Shown: positions 54,075 to 63,559, counted from the stretch's first letter. The stretch is 64,000 bases of DNA from Comamonas testosteroni ATCC 11996 (GCF_000241525.1 NZ_AHIL01000029.1:62001-126000); one strand, 5' to 3'. Notes: generated by a model from the letters alone, not told the origin. Program-made: numbers and translations.

Positions 54075-55567
54075 GCCGTGCGCTCCTGAGCGCTTGAAGG
54101 TACGCCTGCAGCAGCGGCAGACTCCTGCCCGGCATGGGATTCCTCCCCCGCGCCTTCCTCGATGGAGCGGCCGAAGGTCTCGGGGGCAAACTGCACGGCA
54201 ATCGCAAAGATGAAATACATGGCCGCGATCATGCCGAACATTCCGGAGACGCCGTGCAGATCGAACATCTTGCCCGCCAGCACCTGGGACATGGCTCCGC
54301 CGATCGTGCCCAGCGCCAGCAGGAAGGAGGTACCCAGCGCACGAATGCGCGTGGGGTACAGCTCTGGCGCAAAGATCCAGATGGAGGTGTTGAGCGTCAG
54401 CACGCAGAACTGGAACAGCGCACCGCAGACCAGGATCATGGCCACGCTATCGGTGAAGTTGCCGAACGCCAGGCCTGCCAGACAGGCAGCAATCGCCCCT
54501 ACCGTCAGCACCCGCTTGCGCGGGAAGTAATAGCCCATGGTCGATGCCGCGATCGCGCCGGCCAGGCTGCCCATCTGCATGACGATGGTGAAGCTGAAGC
54601 TCTTGGTGATGGAGTAGCCCTGGGCGACCAGAATCGTCGGCATCAGCGTGAGCACCGAGAGCTGCGCGCCAAACGTCATCCACGAAGCCACACCCACGGC
54701 AATCGTGCGCCGCGCATAGCCGCCCCTGAAGATGTCGGTGAAAGAGCTGCGCTGCACGGTCTGCGTGGCAGCCGTCTGCGCCTGTGCACTGCCTGGGCTG
54801 ATGAACTCGCGCAGCTCATACTGCGCATTGGCCAGCTTGCCCGCCGCCAGCATGCTCAGCACCTGGTTGGCTTCCTCGACCCGTCCCTTGGAGAGCAGAA
54901 AGCGCGGCGTCTCCGGCACAAAGCGGCGGTAGAACACGATGAAGATGGCCGGCATGACCAGACAGCCGAACAGCCAGCGCCAGGAATCATCGCCCGGGAA
55001 CAGCGTGAACACGCCCAGCGCGAAGGCCGGCGCCAGCATATTGCCCAGACCGCCGCCGCCCACATTGATGAGACCGACTGCCGTGCCGCGAAAGCGCGCC
55101 GAGCAGAACTCGGCCAGCATGGTCACGGCCGTGGTGATTTCTCCGCCCAGACCAAAGCCCACGATGGCACGCGCCACGGCGAGGAAAGCGTAGTCGGGCG
55201 CCAGTGCGCAGCCGACGGCACCCAGCGTGAACAGCGCCAGGTTCACATTGAGCATGAAGCGCCGTCCCATGCGGTCGGCCAGGTAGCCCGACAGCAGTCG
55301 CCCCATGGCGGCGGCAAAGAAGGTGATGGTGTTCAGAAAGGCAATGTCCGTCGCGTCCAGCCCCCATTGCTGGCGCAGCAGGGGGCCGACCAGGCCGACT
55401 GCGTTCTGTTCGAACACATCGAAGAGCACGCCGCAGACCACCAGAAAGATGATGCTTTTGTGCGAGCGCGTCACACCGATCTGGTTGAGCGCATTTTCCA
55501 GCTGCTGCATCTGCGCCGCACTGGCCTTGCCTGACGCCGAGGGCGTCACGGGGATCTCACCTGCCAT
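54071..55567 (-). CDS. MFS transporter (aromatic acid/sugar symporter type)
   Basis: A 498-aa inner-membrane transporter with 12 predicted segments. Motif A is GYLADRMGRRFM in loop 2-3 and the family VPETPRFLLSKGR follows segment 6. The N-terminal and C-terminal tails are hydrophilic and poorly conserved. The ATG at 55565-55567 follows AGGAGGTGGAT, a strong site; GTG at 55573 is an alternative two codons up. It is coupled to the racemase-family gene. The substrate is not evident; carboxylates or hydantoin-like compounds would fit the neighbour. Confidence 0.87.
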   Translation of the reverse strand: MAGEIPVTPSASGKASAAQMQQLENALNQIGVTRSHKSIIFLVVCGVLFDVFEQNAVGLVGPLLRQQWGLDATDIAFLNTITFFAAAMGRLLSGYLADRMGRRFMLNVNLALFTLGAVGCALAPDYAFLAVARAIVGFGLGGEITTAVTMLAEFCSARFRGTAVGLINVGGGGLGNMLAPAFALGVFTLFPGDDSWRWLFGCLVMPAIFIVFYRRFVPETPRFLLSKGRVEEANQVLSMLAAGKLANAQYELREFISPGSAQAQTAATQTVQRSSFTDIFRGGYARRTIAVGVASWMTFGAQLSVLTLMPTILVAQGYSITKSFSFTIVMQMGSLAGAIAASTMGYYFPRKRVLTVGAIAACLAGLAFGNFTDSVAMILVCGALFQFCVLTLNTSIWIFAPELYPTRIRALGTSFLLALGTIGGAMSQVLAGKMFDLHGVSGMFGMIAAMYFIFAIAVQFAPETFGRSIEEGAGEESHAGQESAAAAGVPSSAQERTA

Positions 55568-56090
55568 ATCCACCTCCTGTGTGCTGATGACCGCCCAGGC
55601 ACTGGGCCGGCAAATCGAATTTGAAATTTATTTTTCATATTTGAAGTTATGAAAATGTCTTTTCAAATACATGTTTACCCAGCCCCGTTGATTGGTGAAA
55701 GAGGCCATCCCCAGGCTCATGTGACGGCCTTGATGAAAAAACAATTTCACAACAGCAGATTGCGTGCCTGAAATCTCATGCACCACATCGGTGCTATCAC
55801 AGAACGATGTCAGCGCAGGCATCGCACCGTTTTTTCTGTCGGACAACGCTGTGCCAAGCGGCTTCCGGACCATTTTTGCGACAGGACGATGAAAAATCCT
55901 TTACTTCAAATGCACCATCCAAGTGCCTGAAAACTAAGAATAAATATGGGATCAGTGTTCCAAATTCGGGCATCTACGCACCAGAATTGCGCCCTCATGC
56001 ACCGAATCTATGCATGACGGCATAACTTTTTGGCATAATTTTGGTTTCGCGAGTTTCAGCGCATTCCCTGTCCCTGTCAGAAAGTTCTCT
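55568..56090. promoter_or_regulatory. Divergent region between the MFS transporter and gdhA
   Basis: About 520 bp with no supported gene. TTTTCAT (55632-55638) and ATGAAAA (55649-55655) form an inverted repeat near the transporter start, a possible RpiR-type site. Near gdhA, GGCATAA occurs twice (56019-56025 and 56032-56038), and CATAAT within the second could be a -10 box. Confidence 0.45.
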
Positions 56091-57437
56091 ATGAAGTACG
56101 AGTCCGTAGGCCAATTCCTGGAAGAAGTGGCACAACGCAACCCCGGTCAGCCCGAATTCCTGCAAGCCGTCACCGAAGTGATGGAAAGCCTGTGGCCCTT
56201 CATCGAGAAGAATCCCAAGTACGCCGAACACGCTCTGCTGGAGCGCCTGGTCGAGCCCGAGCGCATCATCCAGTTCCGCGTGAGCTGGACTGACGACAAG
56301 GGCCAGGTGCAGGTAAACCGCGGCTTCCGCATCCAGCACAGCATGGCCATCGGCCCTTTCAAGGGCGGTCTGCGCTTCCACCCCTCGGTCAACCAGTCCG
56401 TGCTGAAGTTCCTGGCTTTCGAGCAGACCTTCAAGAACGCACTGACCACGCTGCCCATGGGCGGCGGCAAGGGCGGCTCCGACTTCGACCCCAAGGGCAA
56501 GAGCCCTGCCGAAGTCATGCGCTTTTGCCAGGCTTTCGTGTCCGAGCTGTTCCGCCACGTGGGTCCCGACACCGATGTGCCCGCAGGTGACATCGGCGTG
56601 GGCGGCCGTGAAGTGGGCTACATGGCCGGCATGTACAAGAAGCTGTCGAACACTGCAGCTTCCGTGTTCACGGGCAAGGGCCTGTCCTTCGGCGGCTCGC
56701 TGATCCGCCCCGAAGCCACTGGCTACGGCACCGTGTATTTCGCCCGTGAAATGCTGGCCACTCGCGGCCAGTCCTTTGAAGGCAAGACCGTGTCCGTGTC
56801 CGGTTCGGGCAACGTGGCTCAGTACGCCGTGGAAAAGGCCATGGAGCTGGGCGCCAAGGTCGTGACCGTGTCCGACTCCTCGGGCACCGTGTATGACGCC
56901 GCTGGTTTCACCACCGAAAAGCTGGCCATCCTGATGGATGTGAAGAACCACAAGTACGGCCGCGTCAGCGACTACGCCAAGCTGGTTTCCGGCGTGGAAT
57001 TCCTGGCCGGCAAGAGCCCCTGGTCCATCAAGGTGGACGTGGCCCTGCCTTGCGCCACCCAGAACGAGCTGGACGAAGCCGATGCCAAGACCCTGATCGC
57101 CAACGGCGTGCTGTGCGTGGCTGAAGGCGCCAACATGCCCTCCACCAACGAAGCCGCCCGCGCCTTCGAAGCTGCCGGCGTGCTGTACGCACCCGGCAAG
57201 GCATCCAACGCCGGTGGCGTGGCCACTTCGGGCCTGGAAATGTCGCAAAACTCGGCCCGCCTGTCCTGGCCTGCCGAAGAAGTGGATGCACGTCTGCTGC
57301 AAATCATGCAAAGCATCCACGCAGCTTGCGTGAAGCACGGCAAGCGCGAAGACGGCACCATCAGCTACATCGACGGCGCCAACATCGCCGGCTTTGTGAA
57401 GGTGGCCGACGCCATGCTGGCACAAGGCGTGATCTAA
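56091..57437 (+). CDS. gdhA: NADP-type glutamate dehydrogenase
   Basis: A 448-aa hexameric glutamate dehydrogenase that makes glutamate from 2-oxoglutarate and ammonia. Landmarks are GGLRFHPSVNQSVLKFL, catalytic Lys in LPMGGGKGG, VPAGDIGVGGREVGYM and the nucleotide-binding VSVSGSGNVAQYA. The length is that of the NADP-dependent type; cofactor choice is by family. The ATG at 56091 was chosen over upstream in-frame codons that lack similarity. A terminator follows. Confidence 0.94.
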   Translation: MKYESVGQFLEEVAQRNPGQPEFLQAVTEVMESLWPFIEKNPKYAEHALLERLVEPERIIQFRVSWTDDKGQVQVNRGFRIQHSMAIGPFKGGLRFHPSVNQSVLKFLAFEQTFKNALTTLPMGGGKGGSDFDPKGKSPAEVMRFCQAFVSELFRHVGPDTDVPAGDIGVGGREVGYMAGMYKKLSNTAASVFTGKGLSFGGSLIRPEATGYGTVYFAREMLATRGQSFEGKTVSVSGSGNVAQYAVEKAMELGAKVVTVSDSSGTVYDAAGFTTEKLAILMDVKNHKYGRVSDYAKLVSGVEFLAGKSPWSIKVDVALPCATQNELDEADAKTLIANGVLCVAEGANMPSTNEAARAFEAAGVLYAPGKASNAGGVATSGLEMSQNSARLSWPAEEVDARLLQIMQSIHAACVKHGKREDGTISYIDGANIAGFVKVADAMLAQGVI

Positions 57438-57462
57438 GCGCCAAGCGCTCAGCACTCGCAAG

Positions 57463-57485
57463 AAAGGCCCTTCGGGGCCTTTTTT
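57463..57485. terminator. Terminator after gdhA
   Basis: AAAGGCCC, loop TTCG, GGGCCTTTTTT: a short strong hairpin between convergent genes. Confidence 0.92.
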
Positions 57486-57541
57486 CATGCCCTCGGCCAG
57501 GCGGTGAAACGACGGCTTGAATGCCTTGCGTGCACAGTGCT

Positions 57542-60247
57542 CTAGGCCCTAACGCCCAGTCTCATCCAGCGTATCAGGAGCTTCTCGACCTCCAGCAACA
57601 GCAGCAGGGCAACCCCCAGCCCTATCGCCAGCAGTCCGGCCGCCAGATCGACAGGACGGCTGTCGAACAGCGCCTGCATGGGCGGGGTGTAGGTGAACAG
57701 CAGTTGCACCAGGGTGACGCCGGCCACGCCCAGCAGCACTGCCGGGGTGCCCAGGACGCCACGCAGGCTCAGCGAGGTTCCTTGCGTGTAGCGCACACTG
57801 AACAGATAGAAGATCTCCATGATCACCAGCGCATTGACCACGATGGTGCGAGCCAGTTCGACCGAGTCGCCGCGGCGCAGCGACCACTCGAACATGCCGA
57901 AGCAACCCAAGGCAAACAGCACCGAGACCAGGGCGACACGCCACAGCAGGTAGGGCTGCAGCAGTTGCTCGTCCGGCGAGCGCGGCTTGCGCTGCATCAG
58001 CGTGGCCTCGGGTGGTTCGAAGGCCAGCGTCAGGCCCAGGGCCACGGCAGTGACCAGATTGACCCAGAGAATCTGCACCGGAGTGACCGGCAGCGACAAG
58101 CCCAGCAGAATGGCAACGATGATGACAATGGCCTGGCCACCGTTGGTCGGCAAGGTCCAGGCAATGACCTTGCGCAGGTTTTCGTAGACGGTGCGCCCTT
58201 CCTTGACGGCGGCGACGATGGTGGCGAAGTTGTCGTCGGCCAGCACCATGCCTGCGGCCTCCTTGGCGGCAGCCGTGCCGGTAATGCCCATGGCCACGCC
58301 GATGTCGGCCCGCTTGAGCGCCGGCGCGTCGTTGACGCCGTCACCAGTCATGGCGATGACGCTGCGATCCGCCTGCAGGGCCTGCACCAGGCGCAGCTTG
58401 TGTTCCGGGCTGGTGCGGGCGAATACCGTGGAGGCTCGGGCCACATCGATCAGCTGGGCATCGTTGAGTCCGTCCAGCTCATGGCCCGAGGTGACGCGTA
58501 TGGTGTCGGCCAGCGCCAGTTCCCGGGCAATGGCGGCGGCCGTGGCAGCGTGGTCGCCGGTAATCATCTTCACCGCAATGCCGGCACTACGGCATTCGCG
58601 CACGGCCGTCTTCGCCGAGTCGCGCGGCGGATCTATCATGCCCAGCACGCCAAGCAAGGTCAGATCCTTGACGTCGGCCATGTCCACGCTGTCCTTGCCG
58701 TCTGCCGGGACACGGCTGGCCAGGCCCAGCACGCGATAGCCTTTGGCAGCCAGGGCATCGATCTGCTCCAGCCAATAGGCTGCATCCAGCGCCTGCACGC
58801 CCTCGGCACCCTGCTGGTCGCGGCACATGGCAAGAATCTGCTCCGGAGCCCCTTTGACGAAAACCACGGCTGGAGCATCAACCGGGCGGTGCAGAGTGGC
58901 CATGTAGCGGTGGACGGCATCAAAGGGAACTTCGTCGAGTCGGCGCCAGTCCTGGCGCAGTTGCTCCACATCGAGACCGGCGCGCGCCGCCAGCGTCACC
59001 AGAGCTCCCTCCATGGGGTCACCCTCGACCGCCCAGACCTTGCCTTCGGCATGTCTTACATGGGCGTCGTTGCAAAGTGCCGCGCCTGTGGCGAAGTGCA
59101 GCAACTGCGGATGCAGTGCAGGATCAATCTCCTCGCCCGCCAGGGTGAAACGCCCTTGGGGGGCATAACCTTCGCCCTCTATGTCGAAGCTGGCACCGGG
59201 CAGCACCACGGCGCGCACGCTCATTTCGTTGCGTGTCAATGTGCCGGTCTTGTCGGAGCAGATGACCGAGACGGCGCCCAGTGTTTCAACCGCCGGCAGA
59301 CTGCGCACGATGGCATAGCGTGCGGCCATGCGCTGCACGCCGATGGCCAGCGCAATCGTCATGACCACGGGCAGGCCTTCGGGGATGGCCGATACGGCAA
59401 TGCCCACCACGGCAATGAAGGCGTCGGCTGTGTCGTAATCGCGCACCCATAGTGCGAAGCAGAACATCAGTGCGGACAGGCTCAAAATGGTGATGGTGAG
59501 CTGGCGCGCGAAACGGTCCATCAGCCGCGTCAGCGGGGTGGCCAGTGTCTGCACCGAACCCAGCATGGTGCTGATCAGGCCCAACTCGGTACGAGGGCCT
59601 GTGGCCACCACCACGCCCAGACCTTGCCCCGCGGCAACCAGGGTGCCGGAGTAGGCCATGGAAAAGCGGTCGCCGAGAGCGGCATCGGCGGCCACCGGAT
59701 CGGCCGACTTGTCGACGGCAACCGATTCCCCGGTCAGCATGGCCTCGTCCAGCTTCAGGCTGCTGGCGCGCAGCAGGCGCAGATCGGCCGGGACGCGATC
59801 GCCAGCCTCGAGCAGCACACAGTCGCCGGCAACCAGCTCCTCAGCAGGCACCGCCATGCGCAATCCGTCGCGCAGCACATTGGCGCGGCTGGAAACCATG
59901 GCCTTCACTGCGTCCAGCGCCTTCTCGGCACGGCCTTCCTGCACGAATCCGAAGACCGCATTGATCAGCACCACCGCGAGGATCACCCCCGTATCGACCC
60001 AATGCTGCAGCAAGGCGGTGACCGCCGCCGAGCCCAGCAGCACATAGATCAGCAAATTGTTGAACTGCGACAGAAAGCGGGCCAGCATGCTGCGTGAAGC
60101 TGCGGCAGGCAGGGCATTGGGGCCCTGCTGCTGCAAGCGCTCGCGGGCCTCGCCGGAGCTCAGCCCAGCGGCAGTCGATTGCAATTGAGCGAGTACGGCA
60201 TCGGTCGACAACGCGTGCCAGGCGGCAACGCGACTCTGTTCCTGCAT
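57542..60247 (-). CDS. P2-type cation-transporting ATPase
   Basis: A 901-aa pump of the P2 (SERCA/PMCA-like) group. The order is an N-terminal cytoplasmic region, TM1-2, an actuator domain with LDEAMLTGESV, TM3-4 with VSAIPEGLPVVM, the phosphorylation site CSDKTGTLTRNE, the nucleotide-binding domain with FVKGAPEQIL, the hinge MTGDGVNDAPALK and TM5-10. In TM6 the segment VNLVTAVALGLTLAFEPPE has Ala where Ca2+ pumps keep the Asp of NLVTD, so the ion may not be calcium. The start at 60245-60247 has AGGGAG upstream. Confidence 0.9.
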   Translation of the reverse strand: MQEQSRVAAWHALSTDAVLAQLQSTAAGLSSGEARERLQQQGPNALPAAASRSMLARFLSQFNNLLIYVLLGSAAVTALLQHWVDTGVILAVVLINAVFGFVQEGRAEKALDAVKAMVSSRANVLRDGLRMAVPAEELVAGDCVLLEAGDRVPADLRLLRASSLKLDEAMLTGESVAVDKSADPVAADAALGDRFSMAYSGTLVAAGQGLGVVVATGPRTELGLISTMLGSVQTLATPLTRLMDRFARQLTITILSLSALMFCFALWVRDYDTADAFIAVVGIAVSAIPEGLPVVMTIALAIGVQRMAARYAIVRSLPAVETLGAVSVICSDKTGTLTRNEMSVRAVVLPGASFDIEGEGYAPQGRFTLAGEEIDPALHPQLLHFATGAALCNDAHVRHAEGKVWAVEGDPMEGALVTLAARAGLDVEQLRQDWRRLDEVPFDAVHRYMATLHRPVDAPAVVFVKGAPEQILAMCRDQQGAEGVQALDAAYWLEQIDALAAKGYRVLGLASRVPADGKDSVDMADVKDLTLLGVLGMIDPPRDSAKTAVRECRSAGIAVKMITGDHAATAAAIARELALADTIRVTSGHELDGLNDAQLIDVARASTVFARTSPEHKLRLVQALQADRSVIAMTGDGVNDAPALKRADIGVAMGITGTAAAKEAAGMVLADDNFATIVAAVKEGRTVYENLRKVIAWTLPTNGGQAIVIIVAILLGLSLPVTPVQILWVNLVTAVALGLTLAFEPPEATLMQRKPRSPDEQLLQPYLLWRVALVSVLFALGCFGMFEWSLRRGDSVELARTIVVNALVIMEIFYLFSVRYTQGTSLSLRGVLGTPAVLLGVAGVTLVQLLFTYTPPMQALFDSRPVDLAAGLLAIGLGVALLLLLEVEKLLIRWMRLGVRA

Positions 60248-60601
60248 CTGAGACTCCCTGACGATTCAACTGAAACGCTTGTGAGCCGGATCTGTGCCCG
60301 GTTGGCTGGCTACCGCGGAGAAGGCACCGTTGCATGGTATGCGCTCGGCAGGCCTTGCCACTGACTATAAGCAGGAATATCGATCATTGATTGACCGCTG
60401 CGGGCTGATTGCCTGCGCCAGCCAACGCTACCGCTGGTTCAGCCAGCTCTAGCTGCGCGCGGCACTGCCTAAAAATCAGTTGAACTGCTGGTTTTCATGG
60501 ATTCCTTCCCCTATGAAATTTCATGACAATCAATTAAGTTTTGTTGAGCAATTCAACGCCAATCACTGAATCAACCTTCACCACAAATCATTGTGGGACT
60601 T
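60248..60601. promoter_or_regulatory. Divergent gap between the P-type ATPase and a Bug gene
   Basis: About 350 bp without a gene. It contains the perfect 12-bp palindrome ATGAAATTTCAT at 60513-60524 and a GTTGAGCAATTCAAC hairpin further on, either of which could be an operator. Confidence 0.4.
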
Positions 60602-61594
60602 ATGAATCCAGACCGCGCCACTCTTTCCCGCCGACTTTGCATCGCCTGTGCCATGACCAGCCTGTTCGCAGGCGCGGTGCAGGCACAGGATGCCTATCCC
60701 AGCAAGCCCATCCGCATCGTGATTGGCTATGCCCCGGGCGGCTCCGTCGATATGGTCGGCCGCGTGGTCGGAGACATACTGGCCAGGCAGTTGAACGCCA
60801 CCGTCGTGGTCGAGAACGTGCCGGGCGCCGCAGGCGTGGTGGGAGCACAGCGCGTGGTATCGGCCAAGCCCGACGGCTACACCTTGCTGGCAGGCTCCAG
60901 CAACGAAATGGCGGGCACCAAGTTTGTGAATGCCGCGCAGAAGTACGATCCGGCTGTGGATCTGACCCCGGTGAGCCTGACCGCCCTGGCCCCCAATCTG
61001 TGGGTGGCCGGAGCGCATGTTCCTGCCAAAACCGTGGATGACTTCGTCAAACTGGCCAAGGCCAACCCTGGCAAATACAGCTACGGCAGCCCCGGCATTG
61101 GCTCAACACCGCATTTTTCGGGAGAGCTGATCAAGAAGACTGCGGGTGTCTACCTCGTGCACATCCCCTACAAGGGCTCTCCGGCCATGACCAGCGATCT
61201 GGGCGGCGGCAACCTGGACTTCGCCATCCTCTCGCCCATGGCCGCAGCGCCGCTGGCGCAGTCAGGAAAGATCAGGATTCTGGGCGCCACCACGGCCACC
61301 CGCATCGCCACGCTCAAGGAGGTTCCTGCGCTGGCGGAACATCCCGCGCTCAAGGGCTATGCCCTGAGCGGCTGGTTTGCCCTCGCGGCTCCCAAGGGCC
61401 TGCCCCCGGAAGTGCTGGCCAAGCTGCAAAAAGCGATACAGACAGGCCTTGCCGACCCGGCCATCCGCCAGAAGCTGGAAGCAGCTGGAACCCCGCCCGC
61501 CAAGGGCAATGAAAGCCTTGCCCAGGTAATGCGCACAGACATGGACAAATACGCCGAGCTGGTGAAGTTCGCCCGGATCACGGCCGACAACTAA
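60602..61594 (+). CDS. Tripartite tricarboxylate transporter (Bug/TctC) binding protein
   Basis: A 330-aa periplasmic binding protein, the third solitary one in the window. Signal peptide LSRRLCIACAMTSLFAGAVQAQ; family blocks YPSKPIRIVIGYAPGGSVDM, VVVENVPGAAGVVG and LVHIPYKGSPAM. ATG at 60602 was preferred over GTG at 60593. The ligand is not predictable. A cupin gene follows about 160 bases later on the same strand. Confidence 0.9.
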   Translation: MNPDRATLSRRLCIACAMTSLFAGAVQAQDAYPSKPIRIVIGYAPGGSVDMVGRVVGDILARQLNATVVVENVPGAAGVVGAQRVVSAKPDGYTLLAGSSNEMAGTKFVNAAQKYDPAVDLTPVSLTALAPNLWVAGAHVPAKTVDDFVKLAKANPGKYSYGSPGIGSTPHFSGELIKKTAGVYLVHIPYKGSPAMTSDLGGGNLDFAILSPMAAAPLAQSGKIRILGATTATRIATLKEVPALAEHPALKGYALSGWFALAAPKGLPPEVLAKLQKAIQTGLADPAIRQKLEAAGTPPAKGNESLAQVMRTDMDKYAELVKFARITADN

Positions 61595-61754
61595 GGCAGC
61601 AGCCTGCAGCGCCATATATCTCCTGCCCGCAGGGCCTTGCATCACCGCGCCCGGCGGTGTTCTCCGCGCCCCTGCGACTAGGGCTGCCCCCATGGCATGC
61701 CCGCGCTCCTTCCCGGTACAAGTGACAGGTTTCACACATCCGGAGGGATATCTG

Positions 61755-62207
61755 ATGATCTTGATTCGCCGCGCCAGCTTTTCGAGCCTGCTTTGCAGCA
61801 GCGCCTTCATGCTGTTCAGCCAGAATGCCCTGGCTCAGGCTGCATCACCCCAGCCGGGGGCGGCCCAGCCGGGTGCGGCCCAAACCGGAGGCCTGTCGCG
61901 GACCATGGTCGGCAAGGCCGATGTTTCGGTACCGGGTCGCGAAGCCGTGGTAGCCAAGGTGGAGGTCGCCCCAGGCTCGCGCGCGGGTCGCCACACCCAC
62001 CCTGGCGACGAGATCAGCTATATCAGCGAGGGTGAGGTCGATCTGCTGATCGACGGCCAGCCGCCGCGCACGCTCAAGGCCGGCGAGACCTTTGTCGTGC
62101 CCGCGGGTGTGATTCATGACGCACACAACGCCAGCAATGGCACGGTCAAGCTGATTGGCGTGTATGTCGTGGAGAAGGGCAAGCCTCTGGCCACACCGGC
62201 CCCTTGA
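61755..62207 (+). CDS. Exported cupin-domain protein
   Basis: A 150-aa protein with a signal peptide (SSLLCSSAFMLFSQNALA) and a short Pro/Gly/Ala/Gln repeat (PQPGAAQPGAAQT). A single cupin_2 domain follows with metal-ligand pattern GRHTHPGDEISY and VPAGVIHDAHN. Function unknown; small exported cupins often bind a metal or small ligand. GGAGGG lies before the ATG at 61755. A terminator follows the gene. Confidence 0.83.
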   Translation: MILIRRASFSSLLCSSAFMLFSQNALAQAASPQPGAAQPGAAQTGGLSRTMVGKADVSVPGREAVVAKVEVAPGSRAGRHTHPGDEISYISEGEVDLLIDGQPPRTLKAGETFVVPAGVIHDAHNASNGTVKLIGVYVVEKGKPLATPAP

Positions 62208-62235
62208 GCACCGCACAGCTTTGACCGACCAAGAC

Positions 62236-62268
62236 AAGGCCGCAGTCCATCGCTGCGGCCTTTGTTCC
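62236..62268 (+). terminator. Terminator after the cupin gene
   Basis: AAGGCCGCAG (62236-62245) pairs with CTGCGGCCTT (62253-62262), followed by TGTT. Confidence 0.78.
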
Positions 62269-62301
62269 TTGCTCGGCTCTTCTTCTGTAGGATCAACCCA
62301 C

Positions 62302-62667
62302 ATGAAGCACACCGTTACCGCCTTGCTGCTGGGTGCAGCCTGCAGCTTGAGCCTTGCCGCATCGCCCGCACCTGCGGCGACTCAGGAGATCGAGTACCTG
62401 ATCGGCCATCTCAAAGCCTCGGGCTGCGAGTTTGAGCGCAATGGCAGCTGGCATGACAGCGCCAAGGCCGCCGAGCATCTGCGCGGCAAATACGACTATC
62501 TGCTCAAAAAGGGCTTGGTGGCAACAGCCGAGGACTTCATTGCCCGCGCAGGCACGGAGAGCAGCATCAGCCACAAGCCCTACCAGGTGCGCTGCAGCGG
62601 CAAGCAGGCCGAAGCCAGCGCCAGCTGGCTGCAGGCCGAGCTCAAGCGCTACCGCAACCGCCAGTAG
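62302..62667 (+). CDS. DUF5329 family exported protein
   Basis: A 121-aa protein of the DUF5329 family with a signal peptide (TVTALLLGAACSLSLAAS). The mature domain has the family CEFERNGSWHDSAKAAEHL and later ESSISHKPYQVRC segments, with two Cys that could form a disulfide. Function unknown. It faces the convergent gene at 62684. Confidence 0.78.
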   Translation: MKHTVTALLLGAACSLSLAASPAPAATQEIEYLIGHLKASGCEFERNGSWHDSAKAAEHLRGKYDYLLKKGLVATAEDFIARAGTESSISHKPYQVRCSGKQAEASASWLQAELKRYRNRQ

Positions 62668-62683
62668 CGCTCAGCAACCCGCG

Positions 62684-63559
62684 TCAGCCCGCGCGCTTGA
62701 CGGCCGCATCGCACCAGCGCTGCGCCACCTGGGGCGAGGTACTGCAGACGGCATCGTGCGTGACCGTGGTCACGGCGCGCTCCAGCAGCTGGATATCGGC
62801 TTCGTGCTGACGTGCCACATGCGGGTCTTCAAAGAAAATGGCCCGGTGGCAGCGCTTTTCCAGCACCAGATCTGCAATCTGCGCATCGCCGCCCAGCGGC
62901 CCGCTGTTGTAGCGGTCCACCCAGGGCTTGTCGGCAGGCCAGCCCTTGCTCCAGGCCATCTCGTTGAGCTTCTGACCCGTGGTGCCCGTGCCCACGCGGC
63001 GGCGGTAGCGGCTGAGCAGCTCGAAGTTGCGCGCAGCAAAGTCCAGCATGGTGGGCTTCATGGCATCGTGGGCAATCAGCGCCAGCGTCTGGTTTTCGTA
63101 GTCATGAAAGCGGTCGGCATTGCGGTCACGCCCCAGGCCGGCGTGAATGCGCTCCATCTCGATCCAGTCGCGCGTGGAGGCGACCGTGGAAAGAAAAGGC
63201 TTGCCATGAATCACGCACTGGCGCTTCAAGGCCAGGGCTTCAGGGAAGATGGACGAGGGGTCCACCGGGTCCATCAGGTAGATGGCGCCATCGAGAGTGC
63301 GCTCGTCACCCTCCATGCCCACCACCTCGGCCACCAGCCTCATGAGACCGCCCTCGCGGCCATAGGGGTAGCGAACCAGGCCTCTGTAGCCCTGGAGCAT
63401 GCTGGCCGCCGTGATGGCGTCATAGGTGCGGCCCACGGTATGAAAGCCCAGCTTGAGCTCGCGAATTCCGGCCTCGCAGGCGCGCAGCAAGGCAAACAGC
63501 GCGGCGTCCTCGGTTTGGTGGTGGAGTTTGTTGGCGGCAAGACCCAGGCAGATCGACAT
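62684..63559 (-). CDS. Tandem methylglyoxal-synthase-like protein
   Basis: A 291-aa protein with two copies of the methylglyoxal synthase fold. The C-terminal copy (about 157-285) keeps the catalytic landmarks of MgsA: LIAHD (163-165), GTGTTG (190-195), SGPLGGD (219-225), IFFEDP (241-246) and His252. The N-terminal copy (about 1-135) follows the same strand order with divergent residues: HTVGRT (40-45) for GTGTTG, YGREGG (66-71) for GPLGGD and IYLMDP (93-98) for IFFEDP. The enzyme type converts dihydroxyacetone phosphate to methylglyoxal. The N-terminal copy looks non-catalytic and may regulate or stabilise. ATG at 63557-63559 has GAAGGA upstream. Confidence 0.72.
   Translation of the reverse strand: MSICLGLAANKLHHQTEDAALFALLRACEAGIRELKLGFHTVGRTYDAITAASMLQGYRGLVRYPYGREGGLMRLVAEVVGMEGDERTLDGAIYLMDPVDPSSIFPEALALKRQCVIHGKPFLSTVASTRDWIEMERIHAGLGRDRNADRFHDYENQTLALIAHDAMKPTMLDFAARNFELLSRYRRRVGTGTTGQKLNEMAWSKGWPADKPWVDRYNSGPLGGDAQIADLVLEKRCHRAIFFEDPHVARQHEADIQLLERAVTTVTHDAVCSTSPQVAQRWCDAAVKRAG

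Noticed and set aside
57521-59452. Plus-strand frame of 643 codons antisense to the P-type ATPase
   Set aside because: The minus-strand ATPase has all catalytic motifs; the plus frame is His/Gln/Arg-rich and has no ribosome site.
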